Shown here: piece by piece, positions 44,958 to 55,864 of the stretch | Numbering within the stretch: the stretch's first letter is position 1 | Layout of the letters: each line of letters opens with the position of its first letter | Source: Deinococcus humi | GTDB lineage: Bacteria; Deinococcota; Deinococci; Deinococcales; Deinococcaceae | Assembly: GCF_014201875.1 (NCBI RefSeq) | Contig: NZ_JACHFL010000002.1 | Coordinates: 496,001 to 560,000, forward strand | Reading direction: 5' to 3' | DNA length: 64,000 bases | The notes under the pieces: model-generated | The model's input: the letters and a program-made list of their open reading frames with translations, nothing else | Databases searched by the model: none | What the model was told of the DNA's origin: nothing | Made by a program: the position numbers and the translations under genes

Positions 44958-45230
44958 ATGCCCCATCCAGAATTCGTTGGACTCGTCAATTCTCTGCAGG
45001 CCACCGCCGAGGCCGCGCTGGGTGATCTGAACGCCGCCACCGCCAGTGCAGCGCGCGACGGCCTGCTGCAAGAGGGACGCGCCCGACAGACCGCCGAGCG
45101 CAGCCTGAAGTTGCTGACCATGCTGGCCGAGAAGACGCGCGGCAACCTCGACTTTGCCGAGGCGGACCTGCTGACCGGGGCGATTTCCAGCCTGCGCGAG
45201 CGCCTGGGCAGCGGCACGCCGGGCAACTAG
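44958..45230 (+). CDS. DUF1844 protein
   Basis: 90 residues. PEFVGLVNSLQATAEAALGDL and the closing DLLTGAISSLRERL are DUF1844-like (this domain usually begins with a short helix and ends with an Arg-rich helix). Function unknown in the family. Leaderless start seven bases after TACACT (44945-44950). Its TAG stop shares one base with the dtd GTG start. Confidence 0.8.
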   Translation: MPHPEFVGLVNSLQATAEAALGDLNAATASAARDGLLQEGRARQTAERSLKLLTMLAEKTRGNLDFAEADLLTGAISSLRERLGSGTPGN

Positions 45231-45670
45231 TGCGGGCGGTCGTTCAGCGCGTGGCTCACGCCAGTTGCACCGTAGCAGGCGAGGTCACCGGGCAGACCGG
45301 GCCGGGACTGATGGTGCTGCTGGGGGTCGCGCCCGCCGACACTGCGCAGACCGCGCGGGCGCTGGCAGCCAAGATCGCCAAGCTGCGAATCTTCAACGAC
45401 GACGCGGGCAAGATGAATCGCAGCGTCCTAGATACGGGTGGTGGCATCCTGAGCATCAGCCAGTTCACGCTGTATGCCGATACCCGCGCGGGCAACCGCC
45501 CCAGTTTCGTCGGCGCGGCCCCGCCGGCACAGGCCCGCGAGCTGTACGGTGAATTCAACGCCGCCCTGCGTGAACTGGGGCTGACGGTGGGAGAGGGCCG
45601 TTTCGGCGAACACATGGTCATTGACCTGAGCAACGACGGTCCGGTGACCATCACGCTCGACCTGAGCTGA
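45230..45670 (+). CDS. dtd: D-aminoacyl-tRNA deacylase
   Basis: 146 residues. MRAVVQRVAHASCTV, ILSISQFTLYAD (the conserved SQFTLY), RPSFVGAAPP and VIDLSNDGPVTITLD (a variant of the NxGPVT motif, here NDGPVT) identify DTD. It removes D-amino acids mischarged on tRNA and also glycine from tRNA-Ala. The GTG start overlaps the DUF1844 stop. It converges on dnaX with 10 bases between the stop codons. Confidence 0.94.
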   Translation: MRAVVQRVAHASCTVAGEVTGQTGPGLMVLLGVAPADTAQTARALAAKIAKLRIFNDDAGKMNRSVLDTGGGILSISQFTLYADTRAGNRPSFVGAAPPAQARELYGEFNAALRELGLTVGEGRFGEHMVIDLSNDGPVTITLDLS

Positions 45671-45680
45671 AGCGGCCGGG

Positions 45681-47990
<2,310 letters not shown>

Positions 47991-48198
47991 GCCCGTGCCT
48001 CCAACGTGAGGGAGGACGTGCGGGAGCTGGCTTGCAGGACAGGAAAAAAGACCGATTGATGGACTGCTGAACACGCACCGCTCACCGCAAACCTCTTCAC
48101 CCCCCCAGTGTAGGGCGGGGCGGTCCGGCGCGGGGTGAGGGAGGGACGGATTCGGGGTAGCTAAGGGGCAGGGACAGATCTCTTGGTTCGCGCCAGGT

Positions 48199-48240
48199 AC
48201 ACGAAAAGCCCCCAGCATCTCTGCCGGGGGCTTTTCGTGT
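48199..48240. terminator. Strong hairpin after tRNA-Leu
   Basis: ACACGAAAAGCCCCC (48199-48213) is perfectly complementary to GGGGGCTTTTCGTGT (48226-48240): a 15-base-pair stem with T runs on both strands. It lies just past the 3' end of the tRNA gene. Confidence 0.85.
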
Positions 48241-48249
48241 TTTGTCCTG

Positions 48250-48336
<87 letters not shown>

Positions 48337-48471
48337 GCTGCTGATCCGGTGCTGCTCTTCCGCTTGGTAGCCGCGCCCGTGGGGGCGTTTCGGAAGGCTC
48401 GGTTACTTTACTGGCGACTTCGGAAACTGTCAATAGGTCTGTGGCCCCAGCCCATCACACACCACGTCAGA

Positions 48472-48507
48472 CGAACGCCCCAACCCGCAGTGGGGCCAGG
48501 GCGTTCG
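48472..48507 (-). repeat. Inverted repeat after the ferritin-like gene
   Basis: CGAACGCCC (48472-48480) pairs with GGGCGTTCG (48499-48507), with an inner CCCC/GGGG near the loop. It lies about 60 bases past the ferritin-like stop. There is no T run, so it may be a weak terminator or an RNA-end element. Confidence 0.4.
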
Positions 48508-48564
48508 GTTCCGTGAGGGACGTCAGGGGAGGCTCACGGCATTGGGAGACGCGAGGTCATAGGG

Positions 48565-49539
48565 TTACAGTGCCAGGATCGCGGCGAAGTCGCCGTTCAG
48601 GCCCTCGGGGAAGAAACCACCCTTGACCGCGTCCACCTTCAGGAAGACGATGTTGCCCACCTGACGGGGGGTGCGGCTGAAGGCAATCGAGTTGTTGTCG
48701 GCCAGCACGATGTTCGCGCCGCCCGCCGCATTCAGGATGCCCTGATCGACGTCGCTGGCCCCGTCCACGGCGTCGCGCAGGTTGCTGATGGCAGCCACGA
48801 CGTCACTGACCTTGAGGGCAGGGGTCACCTGGGTGTTGCGCTGCTGGTAGAGCAGGGTGCGGATCTGCCCGGCGTGGTACGCCTCGACGGCCAGGATGCC
48901 GGCGGCATTTTCCAGGTTGCCGCCCGCCGAGGTATCGGTCAGCAACCGGGCCGCGCCCTTGTACGCGCTGACGCCCACGTCCTCGAAGATGAACGCGCCG
49001 TGCAGGAAGAACAGGTCATTGGCAAAGGGATTAAAGCCGGTGATCGCGCCGCCCGAGGCCGCGTTGCCCGCGGCCAGGAAGGCTGGCCCGAGGTCGATCA
49101 TGGGCTGCGCCACCGCACCCTTACCCAGCACCGTGCGAATGATCCGCACGTGGTTCAGCTCGTCGGAGGCAATCTCGTTGGCGTAGGCGGCCACATCTGC
49201 CGATTCGAACTTGATGCCCGCGCCGCCCTTGCCGGTGAATCCGGCTGGCAGGATGACCTTGCTGCTGTCACCGCCCACCGCGTCCAATTCTTCCAGGCGG
49301 CCCACGGCGGCCAGGTAGAAGGCGGCTTCCAGGTATTCCAGGTTCAGGGCGAAGTTGAAGATGGTCCCGTCCAGGTTGGGCTTCTTGTCCATGCTGCCCT
49401 GGGCCATCGCGCCGCCGGTCATGCCGGGAGCGCAGCCTGCCAGCAGGGTGCCTGCGCCGACGGCGCCAGCGGCACCCAGGAATTTACGGCGGTTCAGCAG
49501 TTTCTCGTTGACTTCGTTGTTCGCGGGCTTGTTGCTCAT
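48565..49539 (-). CDS. Tat-exported ferritin-like (desiccation-related) protein
   Basis: 324 residues. The N terminus has a Tat motif NRRKFLGAAG followed by a hydrophobic stretch and LLAGCAP, which also looks like a lipobox. The body is a ferritin_2-type four-helix bundle (FNFALNLEYLEAAFYLAAVG; ASDELNHVRIIRTVLGKG; LAVEAYHAGQIRTLLYQ) with Glu/His pairs able to bind two metals, similar to plant PCC13-62 desiccation-related proteins, which have Deinococcus homologues. It is probably membrane-anchored outside the cytoplasm. GGAGGAA precedes the ATG. Role in desiccation is inference from the family. Confidence 0.85.
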   Translation of the reverse strand: MSNKPANNEVNEKLLNRRKFLGAAGAVGAGTLLAGCAPGMTGGAMAQGSMDKKPNLDGTIFNFALNLEYLEAAFYLAAVGRLEELDAVGGDSSKVILPAGFTGKGGAGIKFESADVAAYANEIASDELNHVRIIRTVLGKGAVAQPMIDLGPAFLAAGNAASGGAITGFNPFANDLFFLHGAFIFEDVGVSAYKGAARLLTDTSAGGNLENAAGILAVEAYHAGQIRTLLYQQRNTQVTPALKVSDVVAAISNLRDAVDGASDVDQGILNAAGGANIVLADNNSIAFSRTPRQVGNIVFLKVDAVKGGFFPEGLNGDFAAILAL

Positions 49540-49658
49540 GGGTCTTCCTCCAGGGGGTGAGAGACGGGGGACAGAGGGCACACAGTAAGGACGCAGGAGG
49601 GGTGAACCTGTTCGGTCAACGGGAAGCGGCCCCTCCTACCGTGTTGTCCTTCTGCCCA

Positions 49659-49689
49659 GCTATAAGCAGTCCCTTTCCGGTTGGATCAA
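49659..49689 (-). promoter_or_regulatory. Likely promoter of the ferritin-like gene
   Basis: Minus strand TTGATC (49684-49689) and TTATAG (49660-49665) are 18 bases apart, giving a leader of about 110 bases before the ATG. This leadered arrangement, with a good Shine-Dalgarno, contrasts with the leaderless neighbours. Confidence 0.4.
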
Positions 49690-49788
49690 CATGAACACAA
49701 AACTAAAGATTGGGTAAAGCCTCACGTTCGAACCCGTTGGGTAGGGGCTGCAACGCATGGTGCTCATCTGGGTTCACCACGCGCAGTG

Positions 49789-51015
49789 TTAAGATGCTGG
49801 TCCTTCTGCCCCTGCTGGGTGGACCTGCGCGGTGGCCGCGCGCCGACGCAGTAGCGCGAAGGCCCCTCCTCCCAGCAAGGCCACCAGCAAGGCCCCGGCC
49901 AGGGCTACCCCCAGGGCGGCCCGCAAACCCGCGTGCTGGGCCACGAAGCCGATCAGCGGTGGCCCCAGCAGGAAGCCGCCGTAACCGATGGTGGCGACCT
50001 GTGCGATGCCACGCCCCGCCAGCGCGTGCCCAGCCGCGCCGTACAGCACCGGCACGACGTTGCTCAGCCCCAGGCCCGACAGGGCGAATCCGAAGGCCGC
50101 GAAGACTGGTCCCTGCGCCAGCAGCGCCAGGCCCAAGCCCAATGCTGTGACCGCCGAGCCAACCCGCACGATGGCCTCGTCGCCTAGCCGTCCGCGAGCC
50201 TGGTCCCCGAACCAGCGGCCCAGGGTCATGGTGACGACGAAAGCGGTGTAGCCGATACCGGCGCTGCCGCCCTCCTGTTTCAGGATGTCGCGGAAATACA
50301 GTGCGGCCCAGTCGTAATTGGCACCCTCGGAGAGCATGCCCAGAAAACACAGCAGGCCCAGCAGCAACGCGGCGGAGCTGATGCCCACGCGTCGGCGAGA
50401 CGGCTGGGGCGAGGTTTCCTTTGCCGATGTGGCTGCGACGGGCTGGTCCGGCATCAGAAAGCGGCCTGCCAGAATGCCCGCCAGCGTGGTGACCCCCACC
50501 ACGAGCAAGACATGCGTCAGCATCGGCACGCGGCCGACCAGCAGCGTCCCCAGCCCCGCCCCCAGCACCCCACCCAGGCTGAAGTAGGCGTGCAGGCGGC
50601 TCAGGACCGGACGTTTCAGAGTCTGTTCCACCGTCACTCCCTGGGCGTTCATCGCCACGTCCAGACTGCCGTTGGCCGCCCCCAGGAGCGTCAACGTGAG
50701 CACCAATCCCAGGTAATTGGGCACCAGGAAAGGCACGGCCAATGACAGCATGCACATCACCACCGCCACGCGCGTCACCGGCCCGCTGCCGTACCGCGCC
50801 GTCCAGCCGCCGGTCAGCGGCATGGTGATTAGGGCACCCAGGCCAATGGCCAGCAAGGCCCCACCGATCTGCGCCTCACTCAGTGTCAGGGCGTCGCGCA
50901 GGCCGGGAATATTGACCGCCCAGGTGGCAAAGAAGGCCCCGTTGACGAGAAAGATCAGGCTGACGGCGCGGCGGGCCGATTCGGCGTGGTCAGGATGGGT
51001 GTGCAGGGCGGTCAT
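49789..51015 (-). CDS. MFS transporter
   Basis: 408 residues with 12 hydrophobic helices in two halves split by a basic loop (about residues 185-215). The cytoplasmic loop GGWTARYGSGPVTR between helices 2 and 3 matches the MFS signature. It resembles the fucose permease/YbjJ-type subgroup (LGAANGSLDVAMNAQGVTVE). The AAGGAG ribosome site precedes ATG. It is divergent from a LacI regulator with an operator between them, suggesting a sugar or nucleoside substrate under LacI control. Confidence 0.85.
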   Translation of the reverse strand: MTALHTHPDHAESARRAVSLIFLVNGAFFATWAVNIPGLRDALTLSEAQIGGALLAIGLGALITMPLTGGWTARYGSGPVTRVAVVMCMLSLAVPFLVPNYLGLVLTLTLLGAANGSLDVAMNAQGVTVEQTLKRPVLSRLHAYFSLGGVLGAGLGTLLVGRVPMLTHVLLVVGVTTLAGILAGRFLMPDQPVAATSAKETSPQPSRRRVGISSAALLLGLLCFLGMLSEGANYDWAALYFRDILKQEGGSAGIGYTAFVVTMTLGRWFGDQARGRLGDEAIVRVGSAVTALGLGLALLAQGPVFAAFGFALSGLGLSNVVPVLYGAAGHALAGRGIAQVATIGYGGFLLGPPLIGFVAQHAGLRAALGVALAGALLVALLGGGAFALLRRRAATAQVHPAGAEGPAS

Positions 51016-51111
51016 GTGAACTCCTTGGCGGATGAGATGGAGAAGCGGGATCTGCGGACGAAGGGCAGTTTGTCTCCGTTCCCCTTGGAAAAGACAGAGG
51101 CTGTTTCGACT

Positions 51112-51125
51112 CTGAAACGATTCAG
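51112..51125. promoter_or_regulatory. LacI-type operator between MFS and LacI genes
   Basis: CTGAAACGATTCAG is palindromic in six of seven pairs around a central CG, the hallmark of LacI-family operators. A second overlapping inverted pair GTTTC (51103-51107)/GAAAC (51114-51118) is present. It lies 18-30 bases ahead of the -10 of lacI (TACCAT, 51143-51148) and about 95 bases ahead of the transporter ATG. Confidence 0.65.
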
Positions 51126-51154
51126 TTGATCCTCAAGTGCGCTACCATTCTCCC

Positions 51155-52264
51155 ATGATGCCGCCTGACCCTCCTCCAGAGTCCAGCCGGCGCATCACCC
51201 TGCGGGAGGTCGCGCGGGCGTTGGGGGTGAGTGTGGCGACCGTTAGCAACGCTTACAACCGCCCCGATCAGCTCTCGGCGACGCTGCGGGAGAGGGTATT
51301 GGAAACGGCCCGCTCGCTGGGCTACGGGGGGCCTGATCCGTTGGCGCGTAGCCTGCGGCGGGGCCGGACCGGCGTCATTGGCGTGGTGTACGACGCGCCG
51401 CTGGAGTACGCCTTCGCTGACCCCGCCGCCGCGCAGTTTCTGGGCAGTCTGGCGCAGTCGCTGCAGTCGGCCTCACTGAACCTGCTGCTGCTGGCCAGTC
51501 CTGGCGATCCCCAGGCCGACCCGCTGTCCCCGGTGCAGAGCGCCAGCGTGGACGGCCTGATCGTGTACAGCGCCGCGCAGAACAGCGAGTTGCTGCGCGC
51601 GGTGCTGTTGCGCGGCCTGCCGACGGTGCTGGTGGACCAGGACCACCACGCCCAGGCCGCCGGTGTGGGTATCGATGACGCCGGGGGAGCGGCGCAGGCC
51701 GCGCGGCACCTGCTGGAACTGGGCCATACCCAGATCGGCGTGCTGTGTCTGGAACTCGGTCCACGTCAGGGCGGTGGACGGGTCGCGCCGGGGCGGGAAC
51801 AGCAGGTTGCCTATCACCCCAGCGCTGAGCGGCTACGCGGTTACCGGGAGACGGTAGGCGCGGTGACCGGATCGATTGAGGGCGCAGGGGTCAGGCTCTA
51901 CCTGACTGAGGCCGAGCGCAACACTGTGCCCGAGGGCGAGGCCTGCGCGCTGGAACTGCTGGGCGCCGAACCGCAGATCACCGCCCTGCTGTGTATGAGC
52001 GACGTACTGGCCCAGGGCGCTCTGCGCGCCGCCCTGACCCTGGGCTGGCCGGTGCCGCAGCGCCTGAGCGTCATCGGCTACGACGATTCGCCGGGCAGCG
52101 CCGACCTGAACCTGACCACCGTGTGGCAACCCACCTCCGATAAGGGGAGGCAGGTAGGGCAGGCCATGCTGGCGTTGCTGAGCGGCCAGACGCCATCGGA
52201 CGTGCGGCTCCCGACCCGTTTGGTGGTGCGTGGCAGTACGGCCCAGTGCCCCACCACCGGCTGA
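51155..52264 (+). CDS. LacI-family transcriptional regulator
   Basis: 369 residues. The LacI helix-turn-helix is ITLREVARALGVSVATVSNAYNRP, with the hinge helix LARSLRRGRTGVIGVV, followed by the periplasmic-binding-protein-like ligand domain and LSVIGYDDSP near the C terminus. An insertion at about residues 205-225 (GRVAPGREQQVAYHP) lengthens it. Start at 51155 is six bases after TACCAT, a leaderless arrangement. It probably represses itself and the divergent transporter; the ligand cannot be told. Confidence 0.92.
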   Translation: MMPPDPPPESSRRITLREVARALGVSVATVSNAYNRPDQLSATLRERVLETARSLGYGGPDPLARSLRRGRTGVIGVVYDAPLEYAFADPAAAQFLGSLAQSLQSASLNLLLLASPGDPQADPLSPVQSASVDGLIVYSAAQNSELLRAVLLRGLPTVLVDQDHHAQAAGVGIDDAGGAAQAARHLLELGHTQIGVLCLELGPRQGGGRVAPGREQQVAYHPSAERLRGYRETVGAVTGSIEGAGVRLYLTEAERNTVPEGEACALELLGAEPQITALLCMSDVLAQGALRAALTLGWPVPQRLSVIGYDDSPGSADLNLTTVWQPTSDKGRQVGQAMLALLSGQTPSDVRLPTRLVVRGSTAQCPTTG

Positions 52265-52265
52265 C

Positions 52266-52310
52266 GACAAAATCGCGCCCACTGAGTTAGGGGCGCGGTT
52301 TTGTCGTTTT
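52266..52310. terminator. Bidirectional terminator
   Basis: GACAAAATCGCGCCC (52266-52280) pairs with GGGCGCGGTTTTGTC (52291-52305) with one G-T pair, then GTTTT. It lies between the convergent lacI and M20 amidohydrolase genes. Confidence 0.85.
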
Positions 52311-52361
52311 GGACATGGTCTTGGCGAGGGTCTTACCAGCGTTCTAGCTGGGGGCCTAGCG

Positions 52362-53540
52362 TTATTCTGGCAGCGTCAGGCGCAAGGCAGCGGCGTGCAG
52401 CATCTTCACGCCGGTTTCCAGGCTGGCCTCGTCAAGGGTAAACCGCGGGTGATGATGCGGCCAGCGGCTGTCCTCCTCATCACTGCCAGAGCCGACGTTG
52501 AAGTAGGCGCCAGGAGCTTTTTCCAGGTAGGCGCTGAAGTCCTCACCGCCCATGGTGGGTTTGGCATCGCGGAAATGGTCTGGCCCCACCGTCTCCAACG
52601 CAATTTCCTTGAGCTGCTCGGCCACCCAGTCGGTGTTGATCAGGGCGCGGTATCCGAATTCATACTTCAACTCGTAGGTGGCACCGTGGGCTTCGCAGAC
52701 GCCCTTGATGATGCGTTCGATCAGCTTGGGCGCACGCTGGCGCAGGTCCGGATCAAAGCTGCGAACGGTGCCCAGGATCTCGGCGCGGTCCGGGATGACG
52801 TTGTGGGTGGTACCGCTATGGAACGAGGTGATGCTGACCACCAGGGGTTCCAGCGCCGCCACGCCCCGGCTGACCACGTGCTGCAGGTTGGTCACCACCT
52901 GCGCGCCCACAGCGATAGGATCGATGGCCTCTTCCGGGTGTGCCCCGTGTCCGCCCCGGCCCCGGATGGTCAGCTCCAGCGTGTCGGGCGCTGCCATGAA
53001 GGGCCCCGGCTTGACCGCCACCATTCCGGCGGGCAACTGGCTGTTCAGGTGCAGGCCCGTCACCAGATCCACGCCGTCCATCAGCCCGGTTGCCATGACC
53101 AGTTCCTCCGCGCCGCCGGGGCCGATTTCCTCGGCGTGCTGGAAGATCATGCGGACTTCGCCGGGCACCTCGGCGGGATTCTCGGACAGCAGTTTGGCGA
53201 CCCCCAGCAGAATGGCGGTGTGGCCGTCGTGACCGCAGGCGTGCATGACGCCCACGTTCCTGGAGGCGAACTCGAAGGTGTTCTCCTCGGTGATCGGCAG
53301 CGCGTCGATATCGGCCCGCAGCAGCAGCGTGCGTCCAGGCTGACCGCCCTTCAACACGGCCAACACACTGGTGGTGGTGGGCCGCGTGACAGTGAGGCCC
53401 TCCATCTTCTTCAGCTCCGCCTCGATGTAGGCAGAGGTCTCGTGCTCCTGAAAGCCTACCTCGGGGTTCATGTGCAGATGCCGCCGCCACGCCACGAGCT
53501 GCTCGCGCAGCGCCGCTGTCCTCTCCTGGGTTGCTGTCAT
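52362..53540 (-). CDS. M20D family amidohydrolase
   Basis: 392 residues of the N-acyl-amino-acid amidohydrolase/hippurate hydrolase group: WRRHLHMNPEVGFQE, LLRADIDALPITEEN, VMHACGHDGHTAILLGVAK (metal Cys/His), FQHAEEIGPGGAEE and a late GGEDFSAYLEK with metal residues near HHPRF. It should release amino acids from N-acyl conjugates. Leaderless start six bases after TAGGCT (53547-53552, minus). The following 203-base gap (53541-53743) holds nothing recognisable. Confidence 0.9.
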   Translation of the reverse strand: MTATQERTAALREQLVAWRRHLHMNPEVGFQEHETSAYIEAELKKMEGLTVTRPTTTSVLAVLKGGQPGRTLLLRADIDALPITEENTFEFASRNVGVMHACGHDGHTAILLGVAKLLSENPAEVPGEVRMIFQHAEEIGPGGAEELVMATGLMDGVDLVTGLHLNSQLPAGMVAVKPGPFMAAPDTLELTIRGRGGHGAHPEEAIDPIAVGAQVVTNLQHVVSRGVAALEPLVVSITSFHSGTTHNVIPDRAEILGTVRSFDPDLRQRAPKLIERIIKGVCEAHGATYELKYEFGYRALINTDWVAEQLKEIALETVGPDHFRDAKPTMGGEDFSAYLEKAPGAYFNVGSGSDEEDSRWPHHHPRFTLDEASLETGVKMLHAAALRLTLPE

Positions 53541-53743
53541 GGGGTCAGCCTAGCGCGGGTACCCGGCCGAAGGCTTCATTCCGTCTGGAAACCATTCATT
53601 CATCTGGGACGCGCCAGCCTGGACGGCCACATCCCAGCGAACAGGCCACTGCCGTTCCCAGCAGGGCCGCGCAGTATCACGCCCGATTCCTTGGCCGTCG
53701 CTCAGGGCGCAAAGAGCGTGCTGATGTTCGAGGCGGAAGCGCC

Positions 53744-54046
53744 TCAGCTGTTTCCGTTCGCCTTGCCCTCGTCCAGCCCCACGCCGAACCCCTGATCAAG
53801 TAGCGCGTCGTTGTAGGTGCGGAAGGCCAGCATGGTCTGCGTGCGGGCAATGCCCTCCACTTTTCTCAGGTGGCCGGTCACCACGTCGTCGAGCTGGTCA
53901 TATTCGGCCAGCTTGAGAATCGCCACAATGTCCCACTCGCCGGTGACGCTGTAGACCTCGCGTACAGCGGGGATGCGTGAAAGCGCCTCGGCCGTTTCCT
54001 GGACGCGCTGGCGGTCTGCCTGCACCATCACAATGGCCGTTACCAT
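53744..54046 (-). CDS. Stand-alone Lrp/AsnC ligand-binding (RAM) domain protein
   Basis: 100 residues comprising only the C-terminal AsnC/Lrp regulation-of-amino-acid-metabolism domain (MVTAIVMVQADRQRVQETAEAL; REVYSVTGEWDIVAILKL; VEGIARTQTMLAFRTYNDALL). The DNA-binding half is absent by design, as in archaeal and Deinococcus stand-alone RAM proteins that sense amino acids and may assemble with full-length Lrp proteins. GAGGAA precedes the ATG. It follows the hypothetical gene's stop by 10 bases. Confidence 0.85.
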   Translation of the reverse strand: MVTAIVMVQADRQRVQETAEALSRIPAVREVYSVTGEWDIVAILKLAEYDQLDDVVTGHLRKVEGIARTQTMLAFRTYNDALLDQGFGVGLDEGKANGNS

Positions 54047-54056
54047 TTGGGGTTCC

Positions 54057-54386
54057 TCATGGAGGACATTGTGACGCACCCCGGAGCATTTCAACCGCGC
54101 TTCCAGACTTCAATGCGTTGAGTAATTTGGCGATGGCATCACAAGCTTCAGACCCACGGATTGGCTCTACATCCCAGCTGGCATCCCAATCGTCACGTCC
54201 ATAGCCATAACTTTTGAAAATGGCTTCTGTTGCCGTACGACTGAGTGGTAGACGTGGAAGCGGCCCAGCACCATCGGAAGCTCGCACAAAACGCTCCAGA
54301 TTGTAGAAAACGCTCAGGCACTGGAAGCTGCTGTCAATTTTGAGGCCACTGTTGAAGTAGATTAAGGAGAAGTGGAGCCGCCTCAT
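54057..54386 (-). CDS. Hypothetical protein (possibly second part of a frameshifted gene)
   Basis: 109 codons from an ATG at 54386: MRRLHFSLIYFNSGLKID, then SFQCLSVFYNLERFVRASDG and SYGYGRDDWDASWDVEP. The first 18 codons overlap the preceding gene in another frame and have no ribosome site, so the true N terminus is doubtful; a +1 shift near 54335 would instead join it to that gene. G+C is visibly lower than in neighbours. Family not recognised. Confidence 0.5.
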   Translation of the reverse strand: MRRLHFSLIYFNSGLKIDSSFQCLSVFYNLERFVRASDGAGPLPRLPLSRTATEAIFKSYGYGRDDWDASWDVEPIRGSEACDAIAKLLNALKSGSAVEMLRGASQCPP

Positions 54387-54597
54387 CTGGCATAGCGTTA
54401 TGGGCCAATCGCATCAGTGCTTGCCTTCTCTCATGTGGGAATCTGCCAAGTACCTCACTGAGTTCGACGAGGGAGGCGTCAGGCTCGAACAGTTTCCGGG
54501 TGGCCCACTCTTCCAGCAACTGCTCAACGGCGGGAAACTGAAGGTCCGTCGCCCAGGCGAGGGCCAGCGCCTGCTCTGCAATGCCTTTTTTTGTCAT
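54334..54597 (-). CDS. Hypothetical helical protein (possibly first part of a frameshifted gene)
   Basis: 87 codons from ATG: MTKKGIAEQALALAWATD, QFPAVEQLLEEWATRKLFEP, ELSEVLGRFPHERRQALMRL, ending LLLNLLQQWPQN. All helical, no family recognised. It ends within the next reading frame, and the two ORFs together would form one protein of about 175 residues if a single base were added or lost. Lower G+C than the surroundings suggests recent acquisition. Confidence 0.55.
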   Translation of the reverse strand: MTKKGIAEQALALAWATDLQFPAVEQLLEEWATRKLFEPDASLVELSEVLGRFPHERRQALMRLAHNAMPDEAAPLLLNLLQQWPQN

Positions 54598-54715
54598 CCA
54601 GCCTCCTGCGATTCCCACAGTTTGCAAGCTGGGCGGAGTGCGTGGGACTGATTCGCCCACGCCTGACCGCTCGTTCGGGGACGTTTCGCCGCTCAGGACG
54701 GCCTATTCTACCCCC

Positions 54716-55789
54716 ATGACCGCCACCTCGCCCGCTCCGGAAACCACGCTCCCCACGGCGCGTGAGCAGCTTCTTAACCGCATCCAGAAGGACATTCCTA
54801 TCGTCCAGCGCCCCTACAGAGTGATCGCGGAGGAAGTGGGCCTGAGCGAGGCCGAGGCCCTGGCCATCCTGCGCGAGGTCAAGGCCGACGGTGTACTGAG
54901 GCAGGTCAGCGCCATTTTCGATACGCGCACGCTGGGTTATCAGAGCAGCCTGGTGGCCGCTGTCTACGACGAGGATAGACTGGACGAGGGCGCCGAAATC
55001 GTGAACGGCCACCCTGGCGTCAGCCACAACTACAAGCGCAACCACGATTTCAACCTGTGGTACACGATTGCCGTACCCCCCGAGAGCGATCTGGAGGCCC
55101 ACGTCCAGAAGCTGCATGAGCTGAGCGGCGCGCGCCTGACGCGGCTGATGCCCACGCTGCACCTGTTCAAGATCGGTGTGGAATTCGACATGACCGGTAA
55201 GGAGGACTGGAACGCCAAGGCGGCGCCCCAGTACACCTCTGAACAGCGCAACATCGGCTACAAGGTCACCGATCTGGACCGCGCCTTCGTGGTGGAATTT
55301 CAGAAAGACCTGCCCGTGACCGAAGAACCTTACGCCGACGCCTGTGCCGCGCTGGGCCTGACTATCGACGAGGTGGCGGCCCACGCCGAGAAGATGAAGG
55401 CCGCCGGAGCCCTGCGGCGCGTGTCTGCCGTGTTCCGTCACCAGAAGGCGGGTTTTACCTTCAACGCGATGGGGGTGTGGGCGGTCCCGCAGGACAATGT
55501 GGCCGAGGTGGGCCGCCAGATGGCCGAGTTCAAGGCCGTGTCGCACTGCTACCTGCGCCCCACCTATCCGGAATGGCCTTACACCATCTTTACGATGGTT
55601 CACGGACGCAGCAAGGAAGAGGCCTTCGGGAAGATCAAGGCGATTGAGGAAGAAGTGGCCAACGGCGTGACTCACGCCATTCTCTACTCCACGAAGGAAT
55701 ACAAGAAAATTCGCCTAGAGTTCTACAAGCCGGAGTTTTACGAGTGGCAGGAAACCCATTTGGGCACCGCTGACACGCTGAATTCCTGA
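54716..55789 (+). CDS. Siroheme decarboxylase-like AhbA-AhbB fusion (Lrp/AsnC-like)
   Basis: 357 residues made of two tandem AsnC-like halves, each with a winged helix and a RAM-like domain. The first half has IVQRPYRVIAEEVGLSEAEAL and SHNYKRNHDFNLWYTIAV; the second has VTEEPYADACAALGLTIDEV and LRPTYPEWPYTIFTMVHG. HNYxRxHxFNLW and YPYTI-FTMVHG-like segments are typical of AhbA/AhbB (NirDLGH) siroheme decarboxylases, which act in an alternative heme or heme d1 route; annotation databases often call these Lrp regulators. Leaderless start six bases after TATTCT (54704-54709). Confidence 0.7.
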   Translation: MTATSPAPETTLPTAREQLLNRIQKDIPIVQRPYRVIAEEVGLSEAEALAILREVKADGVLRQVSAIFDTRTLGYQSSLVAAVYDEDRLDEGAEIVNGHPGVSHNYKRNHDFNLWYTIAVPPESDLEAHVQKLHELSGARLTRLMPTLHLFKIGVEFDMTGKEDWNAKAAPQYTSEQRNIGYKVTDLDRAFVVEFQKDLPVTEEPYADACAALGLTIDEVAAHAEKMKAAGALRRVSAVFRHQKAGFTFNAMGVWAVPQDNVAEVGRQMAEFKAVSHCYLRPTYPEWPYTIFTMVHGRSKEEAFGKIKAIEEEVANGVTHAILYSTKEYKKIRLEFYKPEFYEWQETHLGTADTLNS

Positions 55790-55864
55790 GCCGCACCTGT
55801 AGCAAAGCTTTCCCAAATTCGGGAAAATTCTGCCCCTGGTCTTGTACTCCTTACGGAGCCAGGA

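Noticed and set aside
49722..49745. GTTCGAAC-containing segment resembling a tRNA T arm
   Set aside because: The flanking bases do not pair as a T stem and no acceptor, D or anticodon arms are present.
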